Assembly: GCA_039545355.1 (NCBI GenBank) | Contig: BCJJ01000010.1 | Location: forward strand, 670,889 to 734,888 | DNA length: 64,000 bases | Direction of reading: 5' to 3' | Origin: Trichosporon coremiiforme | Taxonomy: Eukaryota > Basidiomycota > Tremellomycetes > Trichosporonales > Trichosporonaceae | Shown here: positions 1 through 13,771 of the stretch, one piece after another | How the letters are laid out: the number at the start of each line of letters is the position of its first letter | Numbering within the stretch: the stretch's first letter is position 1 | Notes under the pieces: model-generated | The model's database searches: none | What the model was told of the DNA's origin: nothing | The model's input: only the letters and a program-made list of their open reading frames with translations | Translations under genes and position numbers: made by a program

Positions 1-3000
1 TATGCTGCATGCAACAATAGCAACCGTGGTTGATGTGTCACGACGAGTCGCGCACGGAGGGGGGGTGTCCGGAAACTAAAAACCACCACTGTATGAGACG
101 TTGTTGCATGGTACCACATGCTGCACGCTCCGGTGCCGACGGGCGTGCGCCGCATGTGCCGCACGGGTCGCGCACGCCCGTCTCCCGAGCTCTCAACCTT
201 CTGGTCTGGTTCTTGGCTTCGTTCCTATCCTTGGTCGCCTGCTCCGACTCCGAGATCTGGCCTAGATTGTTCCAGCTGTTCCAGCGCTCCACATGCCGTT
301 CGATGTCTGTCCTTTGTATCTCCACGATCTCCGCATTCCCGTGAGTGAATCCATGTCTCGCATGGTACACATTCCCGCAACAGGCGTTTCTCAACGTCTG
401 ATGTCTGGGGTCTGACGTTGAGCAAGCCGCTCCTTTTTCAAGACTGTGCCGGCGCGCGCCGGCCCGCTGCCGTGCCGCCGTGAGTTTTGATCGGGTCTTG
501 CGTCCCTCACGAATCAATCTCGGCTGGCGTCGTGAAACATCCATTCAGCCCCCTTCAGCCCGCGCAGCCTCCGTATTCCCCGACCTGACACTTTGCGCAT
601 TCTGTGCGCCAAGCGTCCTGCGTCACCCTGTTCGTCTTCGTTGTCCCTGCAACAACCTTTTGAGGCATTATCTTGGTTCCTGTGTTCCTTCATTCACCCT
701 GTGGACCTCCGCGAGTCTCTGTCTCTGTCCGAAATGCGCCTGAGCTTATTGCTCGTTGGAATGAGCGTACGCGCTCTGCATGCAAGGACCGCGCGCACTG
801 TGACATCGTCTGGAGACGTCCCCGGTACCTCTGATCTGTTCATCTCGTACCTCGACGTGCGTCGTACTTGCGTTCGTACGCTTGTCGTTTCGCAGATTCG
901 CACAGACGCTCAACGCAGGCGTATGACTCCCGTTTCATCTGCAATTCCAGCGCGATCACTTTTGCCTTCTGACTTAGATAAGGAACAGACAGCTAGTGCG
1001 ACAGCCCCGCTGTCAGTGTGTCATGACCAGCCTCGTCAGAGCTGATCGCAGTCATGCCCACGATAACAATGTTCCCAAAGCCTATTCATACCGTGTGATT
1101 CAACTCCAGTTCACGACTGAATCAGATACATATCTGATGACGCTGCCCGACTCCAAGCAACATGTCAGCGGCGTATGTCTCGCCTGGGAACTGAGTTCCG
1201 CAGTTCGCAGTTAGCGGTTCTGTCGCTCTGCTCTCGGGTCGCCTGGAGCAAAGTCGGCAGGGAACGCTGTTACCCTCTTAAACCCAATCGCACTTGGCGC
1301 TTGGGGAACACAGCAACTGCGTACCTGCCTGTAACGTTTTCCAGCTCCAAGCCGGTCGAGGGCCGGCCGGCCGGCTGGCGAGCTGTGCTCGACTGAATAC
1401 AGTTGACCTGAAGGGGGCGTTTGCCGGCGCAAGGCAGAGCAGGCCGGTGACAACCACACCCTAGCGGCTTTAACAAGCCCCTACCCCGAAAGCATGGGGC
1501 ACGAGGACGCTCTAGGATGCCGAGCTAAAACGGCAGAACGTCAAACCGCCGAACCCTCGGCGTATCGTTCAACACGGCACGCGGCTAACACACTCAGCCA
1601 TGACGCGCCATGTCCCTGCTTACCCCTCACGGCGTCGAGCAAGCTCAGGTTGGCCAGGTCGGGGACGGGAGCTGCTGCGCCGCCGACGGCCCTGCAACCG
1701 TGCCTGCATTTGCGGTCTTTCCTCCGCACCTCAAATGTTCCTTGCCCTGCGTTCACGGTCGTCCTGGTGTATCCTGGTGTATCCTGGCGTCTGGTCATTC
1801 TGGCCGTATCACCTGGTGCTCACCTGCTCTTTTCCTGGGTATCTCCTGGAAAGCTCCAGGAGTGGAGAAACCTTAAACTTCTGGAATCCTTGCGCAGGCC
1901 CTTTCATGACTGGCCAGCGGTTGGGAAGCGGAGATGAGTATACGGCGATGTTGGGAGCTCGTATGCGCGTGCTTCGGTCGAACGGCAGAAGGCGCATGCA
2001 TACTTTGGCCGGCGCACTAGAGGACACAGGTACGCCGCCGCAACGTTAATCCTCCACGGCTGCCCGGCACGCACGAGCAAATGCGACTTGGCACAACCTT
2101 GTCTGTGAGCCGTTTCATGCCGCTTCTGCCTCGTCGAGCGCGGCCCTCACACCCCCATCTCATCCGTCCCTGCTGCCCTCGGACCTAGCCAGGTCCCAGC
2201 CCAGCCTCAAGGCTGCGGCCAACTGGCCGGACAAGCCCCACGGCCGTCGCCCCGGGCGCCCGGGTCGTCCAAACGCCCAGCTGGCAAAGCTGCACAAGCT
2301 GCACGGCTGCCCAACAGTCTGCTAGGCTCGGATGATCTGCGCTCCGAGCGGTGCCTCTATGCGCGGCGGTCGTACCCGCTTCTCTTCCCGTCACCTCGCT
2401 TATCGCTTCGAGCTCGTCAAGCGTGAGCGCGCGATCATTGCTCGATGCCCGTGCTGCTGCAGCCCCCCCGGCCCTGTGATCTGTGCGCTTTGGAGAGCGA
2501 CGGTCGGCTTGCGGCGTGCCGTACTGAGAACCTGAGGATTGCTCGCCCGTTACCGTTGTACCGTCTCGCCCGCCCGGACCTGGGCGACCAGGACGAGGTC
2601 CGACTGAATGATTCTCGACCCGCGGTTTAAGTGATTCGAACACCTGTCAACACAGCAGATACTCCGCTGATCCGCTGAATGCCAGCATGACAAACCCGGA
2701 GTGCCCATCCATTGCTTGGGCCGTGGTCACCGCCTCGCGGGCCTCACAGCGCGTCATTGTTTCGTCACCACGTTAAGCCTAACTGCATCACAGTGCATGG
2801 GTTAAGCTGCGAGTACCCACTGCGCCCCTTCTGATGCCGTCATAGCAAGTCAGGGAGGCTGAGACGAAAACAGCGAGAGCCCGAGAGTTGCGTTTGGCGG
2901 CGTGTGACCGTCATAATGGACGACGTAGACGCCACGCGCCACATGCTGTGGAACAGCTCACATAACATGCATCGTCCGAGGAAGCGAACAGCGGCCCAAC

Positions 3001-6000
3001 GGATGCATGCCGCCCTCTCGCCCTCGGTTGGTCTTTCAGCCCGTTCTGGCCATCGGACGTCCAGACCGTTCAGGTGTCCCGCCGGCTGCGAACGTGACAT
3101 CATCATTTAGCCAAGGCGACCCCAGCTTGTTGGGCAGTCTCACTGCTGACTGCCAAGTCGTCGCATGGCATGGTTTTGCGGAGCCGCTACAAGATCCGTC
3201 CTGCCATGTTTGCCTGCCATACTGCCGGCTGCGGCGCTGCCGCGTTGCATGCCGATCTAGCACTTCAAAAGCCGCTGAGCCTATTTCCGCAACCAGATCT
3301 GCCTGGGTCAATGAAATCACTAGCTGTGCTTTTCCGTCAGCCACTTCCCCCCCCCCACTCCGCCTGCAACCGGAGCATCTCTAACACTGTTCGACGACCC
3401 CACGCGGGCCGATGACAAGCTTGCAACAGGCGCCATGCGCCAGCGCCATAGCGATCACAGCCACCGCACCATTCATTCATTGTCGCGCTGGTGTGCCGGC
3501 GCGCGGAGGAGCGCAGCTGCGGCCCGTTCCTGCAATGCAAGCAGCAAGGTTGAAGGCGCTTCAAGCTCGCGCGCCAGGCAGTTCATCGGCGCCATCGGTG
3601 CCTCTCAGGTGAGCCTTCAATCGTCAGCCTTCAGCCTTCAGCCACACTCCGCGGCGGCCCTGTCCGGCGGGGTTGCCTGTACTTTCTCCGTTCCTCTGGT
3701 CCTCCGCTTATCGGCCTGTCTAACATCATCGCATAAGCCGAAGCAGCCGCGTCGGACATGTTTAACTGTCACAAGCCCCGTCCTCGAAGCTCTCGCGCTC
3801 ATGGGAAGTAATCCAGGGTCGCTCTGACCGGGTTTCAAGAAATAGGATCTTGGGAAAAAAGGAAAAACCCAAACAGGGCCGATGTCTGGGAAATCACGTA
3901 AGAGCAGGAAAGACTCCGAAGTGTCGGTACCGTGTAAGGTTGCAATCCGCTTGCCTTACTTTCTGGGGGCCAGCACACTTGGACGCTCGGGCGCTCACCG
4001 CTGCACCACCGGCTGGAGAGGCGTTTGAAGGTACAAGAGTTGGCGCCCGTGGCGTCAAGCGGCGCCTCGGGGCGTGAGAGGTGCCTCCGAACGCCTCAAT
4101 GACGAAGGCGCTAACCAAGCTTGTGCATCAGGTGCTGCTGTTCTGTCCAGCGTGCGTCGCTGGCTCTGCATTGGTCTGCTCCATGCGATCGAAGAGGTCC
4201 TGCACCGCACTGACCGCACTGACCACACTGGTCCGCCTGGGTAATGTCTCACAAAGTCCGTGTGATGCTGCCCCACACAGCGCAGCGCACGGCCACGTAC
4301 CTTGCATAACCTTTCGTGGCGTATGGGCAGGTCCAGCGGGTACGAGGGGCCTTGGTACCCATTGGTGTCCGACTGATAAGCTGTGTGAGTAATGGGCCAA
4401 ACTCAAGTCTGACACTCGATTTCCACTTGACGCGCCGTGACAATAACAAGTTGCTTTAGGCTAAGTTCTGCCAGGGGCCAGGAGTACGACGTCCACTCTC
4501 GTCACGAAACGATCAGCAATAGGTCCCAAAAAGTCCCAAGGTACCACGCAGGGGGACGCCGCAAACAGCTGACTGCCTGACCACGGCCAGAGCCCGACGC
4601 CGGCGGGCCACTCGACGAACACTACCAGATATGCTTGATAACGTTTCTGGTACCGGCAGGTTCTGAATACTGACCCTGCCCACAGGTGCTAGCGAGGCCG
4701 TCCCCCGCAGAGCCCTCGAGGTCCGAGGCGGAGGCGGAGGTCCTCCGTTCCTGCGTTCACATCTCCGTGCCTCTTGATGCTCCCTGTCTCGATGGCCCTA
4801 CGAGAGATCCGAGTCAGGCGGGCTACGGCCCGCAGAGCCGCCCAACAACACCGGTCAGTCCTCGGCCCCCACGGTACTCCGAACCTTGCTCGCCTACAAT
4901 TGACAGGGGGCGCTAAGCTCTAAGCTCAGAGCTCTCCGAAGTCTCCGCCTCGGGTCGAACGGCGGCCAGAATGGATCGCCGCGCCACACATTCGAAGGCT
5001 CCAGCACTCCGTAACCCGCGCCTGTAACAGACCGCGTTGGCGGAGCACCCACCACTCCGTCCTCGGCGCGGCTGTCAGCCGCCTTCGGGTTGGCGCGTCA
5101 GGCGTGTCATCGTCACCGTCACCACATCGTCACTCGGGTCCCCCACCGTTCCGTCGGATCGTTCGCTGCCCGTTGCCAACATTCGGGGTGATGTGCGGGC
5201 TTGCTCGGCCTGTGCCTGTGCTGCCGATATACATTGCGGCGTCTGCACGCCCGCCAGCGCCTCGGCCCGAATGTCCTTTGCTGGCCGGAGTCCGGCGGCC
5301 CGGTGGCTGTCGCTTGCACAGGCACGGCCGTAAGCTCAGGATGGAGCGGGGTGAGGGGCTACCAATGAAATCGGCGCGTAACGAGGCAGTCAGTGATCGA
5401 TAAGCGGCTAGGCAGACGCGCCATTGTCCTGTGCCCCTCATTTGTGACGAGTGACCCCCCGGTCTGTCAGTTCAGCCTCGGCTGGAGTCGTGCTACGATA
5501 TCGTGTTTGTTTATTTACAACTGAGAGGGTGCATTCCCCATGTTACGCGTTAATCGCTGTTTGCTGAAAGCTATTGACCGCCATTCACACTCATTCAGAT
5601 GCGTGCGAATGTGACGGACCGTGGAACGCGTCACTCAATGCGGCGACAGCTGCGTACGGCGTAACTGATCGATCACTCATGCACTAGGACAATGGCTGGC
5701 CCGAGAGTTACTCCTGAGTTGGTCACTGTGGTTCTCACTCCAATGCGCTTCTCACATCAGGCAGAACTCACAAACACAATTCGAGAGGTCGCAAAGGCCG
5801 CTGGCCGCAGGTTAGCTTGGTGGGACCAGGTACAGTGTCGGCTGGGCCCTGCGACTCTGTGCGAGCGTGCACATTTCTCCATTTGACCTCGTTCGTTGTT
5901 TGTTTTTCCAGAAGGTTACGGACGGCGGCGTTTGGGGACCAGCCCACCCCTGGCTTACGGCATCGACCATGCGCGTCAGGCATGTTGCGCGTTTTGCTCG

Positions 6001-9000
6001 TGTTTTCGTGCGCCTTTCCGACGTCGAGACAACGGTTGAGCGCTTGATCACGGCCGGAAGAAGCTTCCAGGTCCGGAGCTTACACTCATGTAAGCATGTC
6101 AGTATCCCAGCATGCCAGCCAGCTTTGTTGACCCGATCGGGGCTAGTGACGTGTAGGGGAACTTTATGTCGTCACAACTGTAAAGTATGGCCAGTGTTCC
6201 TCCTCGATCCTGGTCGGCGAGGGGTAAGGTCGTCCTCGCAACTGTCAAATGCCGCAGCGCAAAGTCTGTTCGCAGTCAATTCCGCGAGCAGTGGGTCTTT
6301 CTTCTGACATCGCGCTTCGCGCCAGTGCACATGCGTGAATATGGATAACAATTCGGTCGCGCTCCGACCATCCCACTCTCCAACCCTCGGTCCTTGGTCC
6401 TTGTCCCCCTTAAGCTCGTCCACAATGGCCAGTCTCCCTGGCCCAAATTCGCTCTTACAGAAACTGACCGAGTCAGCCAACCTCGAGCACCCCGTACCGG
6501 TACCCCGAGAGTGCGACCGAGCTGGGCACCCACTTCTTCTGGCGCCCTTGTGCTACTCTTAATCACTCGCTCGGTCTTGGGGACGACGGCGCAAGTGCAT
6601 AATTGCAGAATGCCTTCAGAAGTGGGACGCAGAGGGCCTAACTGGCCAAATAGCCCGAGTGGGTCTGGCACCCAGGCATGCCCCAGAAGATGACGCTTCA
6701 GGATGACTTTGCTGGGATGAGGACGTCCCATATCGGGTAGCGGATCCATGAAGCGCGTGCTCGGAACTTGTTGCTCTGCCCTCCTTTCCGCTTGACCGAC
6801 CTGTTGGTTTCCGGCCCTGTACTGCTTCCAGAGAACTGGCCCTCCAGCCTGCGGCCCGACATGCGCACGACCTTGCTCCTCCTCGGGCACCAGGAAACGT
6901 CAGTTGGATATTGCTCTGGCAACATGCAACTCGGGCTCTCGGTCGCTAGGGGTCTCGGATGTTGTCCTAAGTCAGGGTCCCCTTGCTCGGCGGCTTAACG
7001 ATCCTCGGCCTGCGGTACCATACTATGGGGAACAGTGTCTGGCCCCCGAAGTCCGGCGTGCCGTCGAGCGCACCGCCGCACTGGGGCGCTAGCGGAGTGC
7101 TGGAGTGCGTTGGAGCACGAAGCCATCGGGAACTAGTCGTCTGGTCACGTTTGTTATGATGTCTGCTGGGACGAGAGGGTCCAGTTTCTGACCTCGGTGA
7201 TAGGCACGCTAGCGGCTCGAGCCGGATCTACATGCAGTCTAGCGCCAGGAGAACTGTGTTCTGAGCCAGCGTCACACCAGTCGAGAGCACGGGCAAAGAA
7301 TGCACGTGAGACAGAACCTCGGTGAACGTATGGCGCGCTGTCGATCTCCCGTGTGTGATCTCTGTGAGACACGAAGCCGAGGAGGCTATTACGAGACGCA
7401 GCCAGGACATACCACGACCCCCAGTGCACGTAGTGTCTAAACTGGGACCCGCTCGAGTGCTTCTGTGCAGGGCATGCTAAAGACGTCGAGGGTGTCGGTG
7501 CCGGAAGCTGCTCGGGTCCTTTGCTCCTGTACTGTGAACCCTCGGGTCAGCGGTAGTCTCGTACTCGTAGGCGAGATCGAGTACAGAGACGTGCGCGAGT
7601 GCCCGGTTGAGCACTCAAAGCGAGGGTGACAAGAGTGACAGAAGCCAGGCTTGTCAGACTGACCCGGCAGATCATGGGTCCGCAGGCTGATCGACTCGGA
7701 ACCCAACCTGCAGACAACTCTGCCGAGAACAGAAAGGCAGGGCGACAGGCAGTGGAGAGGAGTGCGTAAACTCTGTTCCGTGCGGGCTGTGCGACGCCCA
7801 ACCATGGTAGCTCCGCAACTCGCGAGGCTGGCAGAGACTGGCAGAGGCTTCTCTGTACGAACCCAATTTCCGCGGCCATTCATTCCAGCTCAACTTTGTT
7901 TTCTGTTTTCCCAGCGCACTTCCGCACGGCGCACCACACTGCGCTGGCCAGCTCTACAGTGTCTTGCTCTCACCCACGAGCGAGACGCCCATCATCCACT
8001 GACGACCTGACTCTGTAGACGCCCTGGCATCCTTTCGTAAGCCCGGTGCAACAAGTGCTATCTCAAGACACGAGTCCTCGCAGAGGGCTAGTATTGAATC
8101 GCACGCAGGGTCAAAGTTGTCCACTATGGAGGCTGAACGGCCATCGCTGGCCCGCTTGATCTGTCTTCACCAGCTGACATTCAGACCCACTGCCAAGAGA
8201 CCCTATCGCATGCTTACAGCACGGCTGCGCAGCCCTGCGTGCGGAGCTTGAGGGGTTGCGGAGCGCGGAGCATATTCATGCGCTTGTCGGAAATACAGCA
8301 AGCGGAGAGATGATAACAGGACCTCCCTCTGAATCCAACCCTAAGCTCTCAGGACGCTGCATGAAGGGGCATGACCAGTGAGGAGGGCAAAGGAAAAGCG
8401 ACTGGATCAACCATCGCCGGCCCGGTGCGTTCACAGAGCGGGCTCACCACATCCCCGCGGAGATCCGGAGGTAGGCCAGCCACACTTTCTACCCAGTCTT
8501 TTCGCTCCGACGGACAAGGCGTGTATCCGCCTGAGCCTTCTTTCTCTCTCGAAGGTATCCGAGAGCATCCGTGGCCCAGCCCCTCACCCTGTTCCTTGAC
8601 GCGGGGCTGGCCAGCATTCAGTAGTTCATCTACTCCCTTGCTGCCCCCTGTTGTGCTTTCTGGGGCACACGGAAGGCGCTCGCCCCTGTGTTCTGGGGGG
8701 CAGTGGACCGCCTCGGACACACTCATCAAGCGAGCAGAAGGGCTAGAAGTGCACTGAAAAACACCGGTGGCGCTTGGCGCGTGGAAACACGACTTGCTGC
8801 AGGACTTCGTGAAGGGCAGTGTCGCAGGGCTGGACGCTGGAAGACGATCGACGGGAACCAACGGGCACACAACGCAAGCCCGCCCAGAGGCAGCGAGCGT
8901 ACGCAGCGCAGTGCACACCCATGGTCTCTCGACCCACCGGACCCAGTGAACTGAATCCAGGAGGCATGCTCTCTTACGCAGAAGACACCGGGAGTCCGGG

Positions 9001-10393
9001 ACGAAGAGGTGCTTCCAGTGGAAGACGACGGACGTACGTACGCCGCTGGATAATGACGAGCTGGCAACCTTAGCAATGCACCTTAGCAATCCTACGAACC
9101 TACGATGAAGGCGCGGGTAGGTCGAGGTCGATCTCGCTTTGTTTTCATCTCATCTCGCATTTCAGTCGGTCCCGTGCGTGTGAGTGCGAGCGAGGCATGG
9201 GTGAACTGGGTCGTCGTTGCCGATGTCAGAGAACACCCGGCCTCATTTCGTACCTGTTTCTTCTCACTGATCTGCTGACGCCTGACCAACAGTGGCGCTG
9301 CTGACGCATTGAGTGGTGCCTTGTTCTTCATATCTGCCGTCCCGCTGGCTCGTTGCACCTTCTTCGATCCTGTTCGGTCTCCTCCATTCCTCCCCTTGCG
9401 ACCTTCTTGTACTGTCACAGTGCTGGGTGTGACATGCCAGAGAAGCGAGAGTCAGGCGAACCGAGAGCGGATCGAGAGCACCATCGGCTAGGTCCGGCAG
9501 GCCCATCAGCACTTAAGGTTTGCCGGGTCCGCTCACGACCTTAATATCATTGCGATTAACGAGTATCGCGGGAAACAGTCATGGCGAAAGCTTGCACTCT
9601 GCACTCTAATCAGGCTCGCCACAACGTGGTCGACTCCTGCTCTGCCGCATCAAGCATGCAGCATGACAGGCTCGTCCCTTGCTCGAAGCGCACTGGAAGC
9701 GCACCGGGTATACGCGCACAAGCCTGGAGGAGTGGTAGATCCGGCAGAACGCATAGGAAAGGTTTGCGAAGGTCGGCTAAAGGTTGAACACCGGCAGAAG
9801 GTTAAACACCTCCACCGCCTCGTTTGGCTCCCATGCTCGGACTGGCTAAGGCAGGTTCGGAGATGAGTGCGATCGAATGTCTTAAACTTTACACACTCGC
9901 GAGCTCAGCGACATGTTACATCTGACCTAACGACATGACACCTCGCTCTTTCAAGTCCATGCCAAGCTCGTCCGCTCCGAGCGACACCGCTAACTCTGCT
10001 CCGTGGGCCTGGGCATGCTGCCATGTGTGTGTCGATCCCGAGGGCTCTATGCAATGCTACATTCATACAAGGGGTGGCTGGCCTGGTTCCTCGTTCCTCG
10101 TTACATGTCGATCGCCCTAGCCGCGATCACGACACTGACATTCTGCGGCGCAGCAAGGAATGCCTGCTGTGTTGTTGCTGACACTCGGATCGCCCGCTCA
10201 CATGCACAACAGCCAAGGCGCCGATTGTCTTTGCGCTCGCTCCCGTCATGAGGTCATTGTTGTAACGGTGTATAAGGAGTATGCAGAGAACAGAGACTAC
10301 AGAGGGCTGTTCGAGTGACAGTGGCAAGGTGCGCTACGTGTCGAGTGAGCACATGCCACGTGCGCACGCGTCACGTGCGCTCAGACACAAGTC
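1..10393. other. 10.4 kb stretch with no recognisable gene
   Basis: I read both strands and could not assemble any spliced or unspliced protein that resembles a known family. The open frames here are short, rich in Arg/Ser/Cys/Pro, and mostly overlap each other on opposite strands, as chance frames do in GC-rich DNA. I saw no transposase, reverse transcriptase or tRNA. Only trivial repeats are visible: a short near-repeat of tcctggtgta around 1763-1795 and a run of ten C at 3347-3356. The stretch could be intergenic, pericentromeric or heterochromatic DNA, or hold non-coding transcripts. The sequence alone does not decide. Confidence 0.5.
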
Positions 10394-12408
10394 TCAAGTC
10401 TCTTCAACAGTCGTCGTGCTAATTCCAACTCCCAGAGAGAGCAGCGCCCACGCGACACCCTCCACGGCAGCCAGTATAGACGGTGCGACCGACAGCGGTA
10501 CCTGCACGCCGCGGATGATGGCGAAGATGGACGAGATGCGCACCACTGCGTCGGCGCCGTTGACGATGGCAGTCCATCGCTGGTCGGCGAGCACGGCTCG
10601 GGCAGCACTGACGAACGTCTCTAGCACGAGGTATGCTATCCGCAAGGCTGGTGGCGGTGCGAGCAGAGAGCTTCCGACGCGCGACATCGCGAGTACACGC
10701 TGAACTAACGCCAGGCGTGTCCTAAGCCAAGAAAGGCTGCTCTCCGCCGGCATCATTTGCACGTCCACGACGCCATTGATTGCTGTCCTGGGGATAGCGT
10801 GCGATGATGTATCGGTTCCGAGGCCCCAGGTTGCGAGAAGCGGCTCGAGACCAGTCTCTTCAGACGCCGACGCTCTCGGGAACATGTTCTGTCTTCCTAT
10901 GCCGAACCTGTCCCAATCGCTCCCCGCCTCGTTCGAGGAGTCCGCCGCGGTCGGCTCCCAGTCCATCGGCTCAGTGTCGTCGCGCGGAGGCGGGGTCAGA
11001 CCGAGAGACTGCTTCCCGAAGATTGGCTGTGGCGGGGGAGGCGGTCGTCCGTTAACGGGCTGCGACGTCCCAGATAACGATAACGCCGATAAAGAGTCTG
11101 CGTGCGCGTCCGGGCCGGCTGGTGAGGGCGTCGTGGGCGCGCTCACGGGGCGGACGAGCCTCAGAGTCACTGGCCGCTCGTGCCTGTACCGGTACATCAC
11201 CCAAGCGGAGACGCCGAGCGCGAGCACGTCCACCACGACATTGCAGGGAGGCGAAATAAAAACAAACCAGCCTGGCAGGGGCTCAGACTGCGCCCAGGCC
11301 CAAAGCCACACTGCGTTCATCGACCGCGTCGTCCTCTGCACAACGCGCGAGAGCTGTACGTCAGCTAAAGTCGTTGACCCAGACAGGTGACTCACGTTCA
11401 GTGCTATCCTCTTATCTCGCGGCGGCGGCTGTATGCCCTTCCAGCTGTTGAGCCAAAATGGGTCCCACGTCGCAAGGGCAAAGCACGACGCGAGCTGGAA
11501 GCTAACGAGGGCCAGTCCGACAGTGAGTGAGCCCGTGAGCGGCTGGTTGACAATCCGTCTTGTGGTGAGGGGGTCAAACAGGACTGTGGTTAGTTGTATT
11601 GGTGGAAGGACGAACTCACGCAGAACCTGAGACGCATAGAACATGACCGCGCCGGCCCAGGACATTATCTTCCTCGCCTTTGCGACCATCATTTCGGCCC
11701 GGCTCGGCGCCATCGCCCGCCGCTGCTGGCTCTCCTTTCCGCGGCGAAGGGCATTGCCGAGCGCCTCAGCCTGAGCCTTCTGATCGGCACGCTTCAGCGC
11801 CTCGTCCACTGCAGGCTGGCACGCGGCGCATACGGGCGGATAGCGCGCATACAGCGACGCGCGGTGCGCTGGTAACCGCGCAAGGAGGTCTGGGTAGCTC
11901 GGGTCCTGACGTCAGCTACTGGGTCGAGGATTATGCAGCTCACATTCTCGTCTGGCAGGTAGTTTGCGAGCATGTTTACAACGAGCGTCTGGTTCGTGAG
12001 ACAGTTGCGGCAGAACGCCGTCGTGCACGACGGAGGAAGGTGCGTTTCCGGTTGGGACGCTGATGTCAGCTTCAAATCCCTCATTGGCACAGCTCAGCTC
12101 AGAAGATCGCAGCCTGCTGCATCTGGTTCTTACCGGTGCAGGACCTTCTGCTTCCCTCTAGCTCCAGAGTACTCACCTCTCTTCTCCCAGCTGTCGCAGT
12201 TCAGTCCCCTCTCCCGCATCGCCGGGAGGTACGACACCATCTGACCGCTTCCATCGCGGACATTCCAGCACTCGCAGGCGGGACAAAGCCAGTTGCGCTC
12301 CGTCCCCTTCGCTGGCGGGTATGCTCCAGGCCTTGGTCCAAGAATCGCCTTGGACAAGCAGAAGAAGCACTCGACGGGCCGCGGTTGACGGTTGCCCAAG
12401 AAGCCCAT
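10394..12408 (-). CDS. IMA1: Ima1/Samp1-type inner nuclear membrane protein
   Basis: Four exons: 12408-12177, 12059-11944, 11905-11396 and 11353-10394, giving 605 aa. The N-terminus carries the Ima1 zinc-binding module, with CxxC pairs at about C14/C17, C42/C45, C94/C97 (FCRNC) and C142/C145 (CAAC), plus the family signature NQTLVVNMLANYLPDE. Several hydrophobic segments follow: one around SWAGAVMFYASQVL, one around LTVGLALVSFQL and others near the C-terminus. A long Pro/Ser-rich segment lies between them. In fission yeast and animals (Ima1, Samp1/NET5) the family sits in the inner nuclear membrane and helps couple chromatin or centrosomes to the envelope. That role here is inferred from family membership. 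Introns 1-3 end in ctgacatcag, ctgacgtcag and ctgacgtacag. The third is only 42 nt, a multiple of three and free of stops, so retention would add 14 residues. The gene is divergent from COX16. Confidence 0.85.
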
Positions 12409-13095
12409 TCCGGGCTAGCGATGAGCGGCGAGAAAAGCTAGTGCGAGTTCGCGATGGTGGTAGTCGAGTTGCGCCTAGTCGAGCAGGAAGAGATGGAGAG
12501 GGTGAGAGTGATGTTAATGTTCTGGCTGTTAAGGCAGCAGAACAGTGCCGGTCGAGATCGTCGGGAACGGCACAAAGGACGAGCAGCGCCGAATAAGGTT
12601 GCTTTCCTTCCCCGTTGCTGATGGTAGATCGGTGCACTCCCAACTCGTAAACGTCGCGACCGAGATCGAGAGGCGACGAACAAGATGAATAAAGTGTCGT
12701 TAAATATGTGTAACAGGCTAGAAGAGCGGGACAAGACGAAAGACGAGGAAGACGAACTGATGCAGACTTCCAGAAATGCCTTTCGTGATGCTCGCTCGCC
12801 GCCATGACGCCGCCCCTGCCTTGCGGACATCCTCCACACTCCATTTTACCTCCGTCGCCGCTGACTCCCTCACCGTAAGCGCTGAGATTTCCGAATGGCA
12901 ATTCGGAGCCTCCACCCAGTTGCTTCACGACGAGGACATTACTCCACGAACTCTTGTCTGTCTTCCTTCCAGCAGCCTCACCTTCAACCCCATCTAAATC
13001 TCTCAATTTCTCTCTCCCCCTTTATCCTGAGAGATTTTTGGAACCGCGCACAAGCCAACTTCCGTCACCTCGACCACCTCAACAAGCCAGACAGC
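12409..13095. promoter_or_regulatory. Divergent intergenic region between IMA1 and COX16
   Basis: This 687 bp gap separates two start codons that point away from each other, so it must hold both promoters and both 5' leaders. The part next to COX16 is pyrimidine-rich (tctctctccccc near 13010), as fungal leaders often are. I saw no convincing TATA box for either gene. Confidence 0.5.
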
Positions 13096-13771
13096 ATGGC
13101 CTTCTCGTCCAAGTCGGCGAACCCAAACCCGTTGCTGCGCATGGTGCGCCAGCGCCCGTTTGCGTTGTTCGGTCTTCCCTTCCTCGGTCTTGTCGTGTTT
13201 TCTTCCTTTGCGCTGAGTACGTTCACGCAAACGCGTTACGACTTGAACGACTCGAAAACGAAGAGTGTCTCGAAGGAGGAGGAGCTGGGTATGAGCAAGG
13301 ACCGGAAGAAGGTCGATATTAGGGAGGAGTACTACGTGAGTGGGGGCAAGGCTGGAGGCTGAGCCGAGACTCCCCCGGAGAGCAGAGATGTCTGGTCCGC
13401 TCTGAGGCTGAATGTCGAGGGGTGCGGTCATGTGTCCACCTCTCTGGACTATCGGCACCGAGTCCAGAGTGACGACAGCAATGGAAAGGGACCCGGAAGA
13501 AGCTTCTACAGGGCGCAATGCAGCTAACCCACAGCGCCTGAACGCCGTCCCGACCTCGCTGCCCACAGCCTCCGACGCGGCCCTGGACGCCGCCAAGTCC
13601 GAGCACGCCGAGAAGAAGCGCAAGAAGTTCTCCATGGCGCCAACGTCCAACGACGACTACGAGCCCGTCCGTGTCCCGCGTCCCGCGGGAGTGAGCGAGT
13701 GGGGAGGCGTTGGCGGCGCGTCGCCAGACGCGCCTGTTAAGGGGCAGCGGGAGACGGATCGATGGGTGTAA
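13096..13771 (+). CDS. COX16: COX16 cytochrome c oxidase assembly protein
   Basis: Two exons, 13096-13335 and 13535-13771, give 158 aa. Exon 1 holds the hallmark stretch of the Cox16 family: a single membrane span of about residues 21-43 (FALFGLPFLGLVVFSSFAL) followed by TQTRYDL, KSVSKEEELGMSKDRKKVD and IREEYY. Cox16 is a small inner mitochondrial membrane protein that helps insert copper-loaded Cox2 into complex IV. The intron starts GTGAGT right after the two tyrosines and ends ctaacccacag, in phase 0. Exon 2 encodes a charged, Lys/Glu/Pro-rich tail (KRKKFSM, PVRVPRPAG) longer than in yeast. The ATG is the first in the frame and puts the span close to the N-terminus, as expected. Confidence 0.93.

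Noticed and set aside
2600..2700. A possible tRNA B box on the minus strand (gtgttcgaatcac)
   Set aside because: No acceptor stem or anticodon arm can be folded around it.
8349..9089. A 246-codon minus-strand frame in the left gene-free region
   Set aside because: Cys/Ser/Arg-rich with no domain, overlapped by several plus-strand frames of similar quality, and no intron signals continuing it.
10776..11390. A 204-codon plus-strand frame opposite Ima1
   Set aside because: Antisense shadow of the disordered Pro/Ser segment of Ima1, which is supported by zinc motifs and three intron signals on the other strand.
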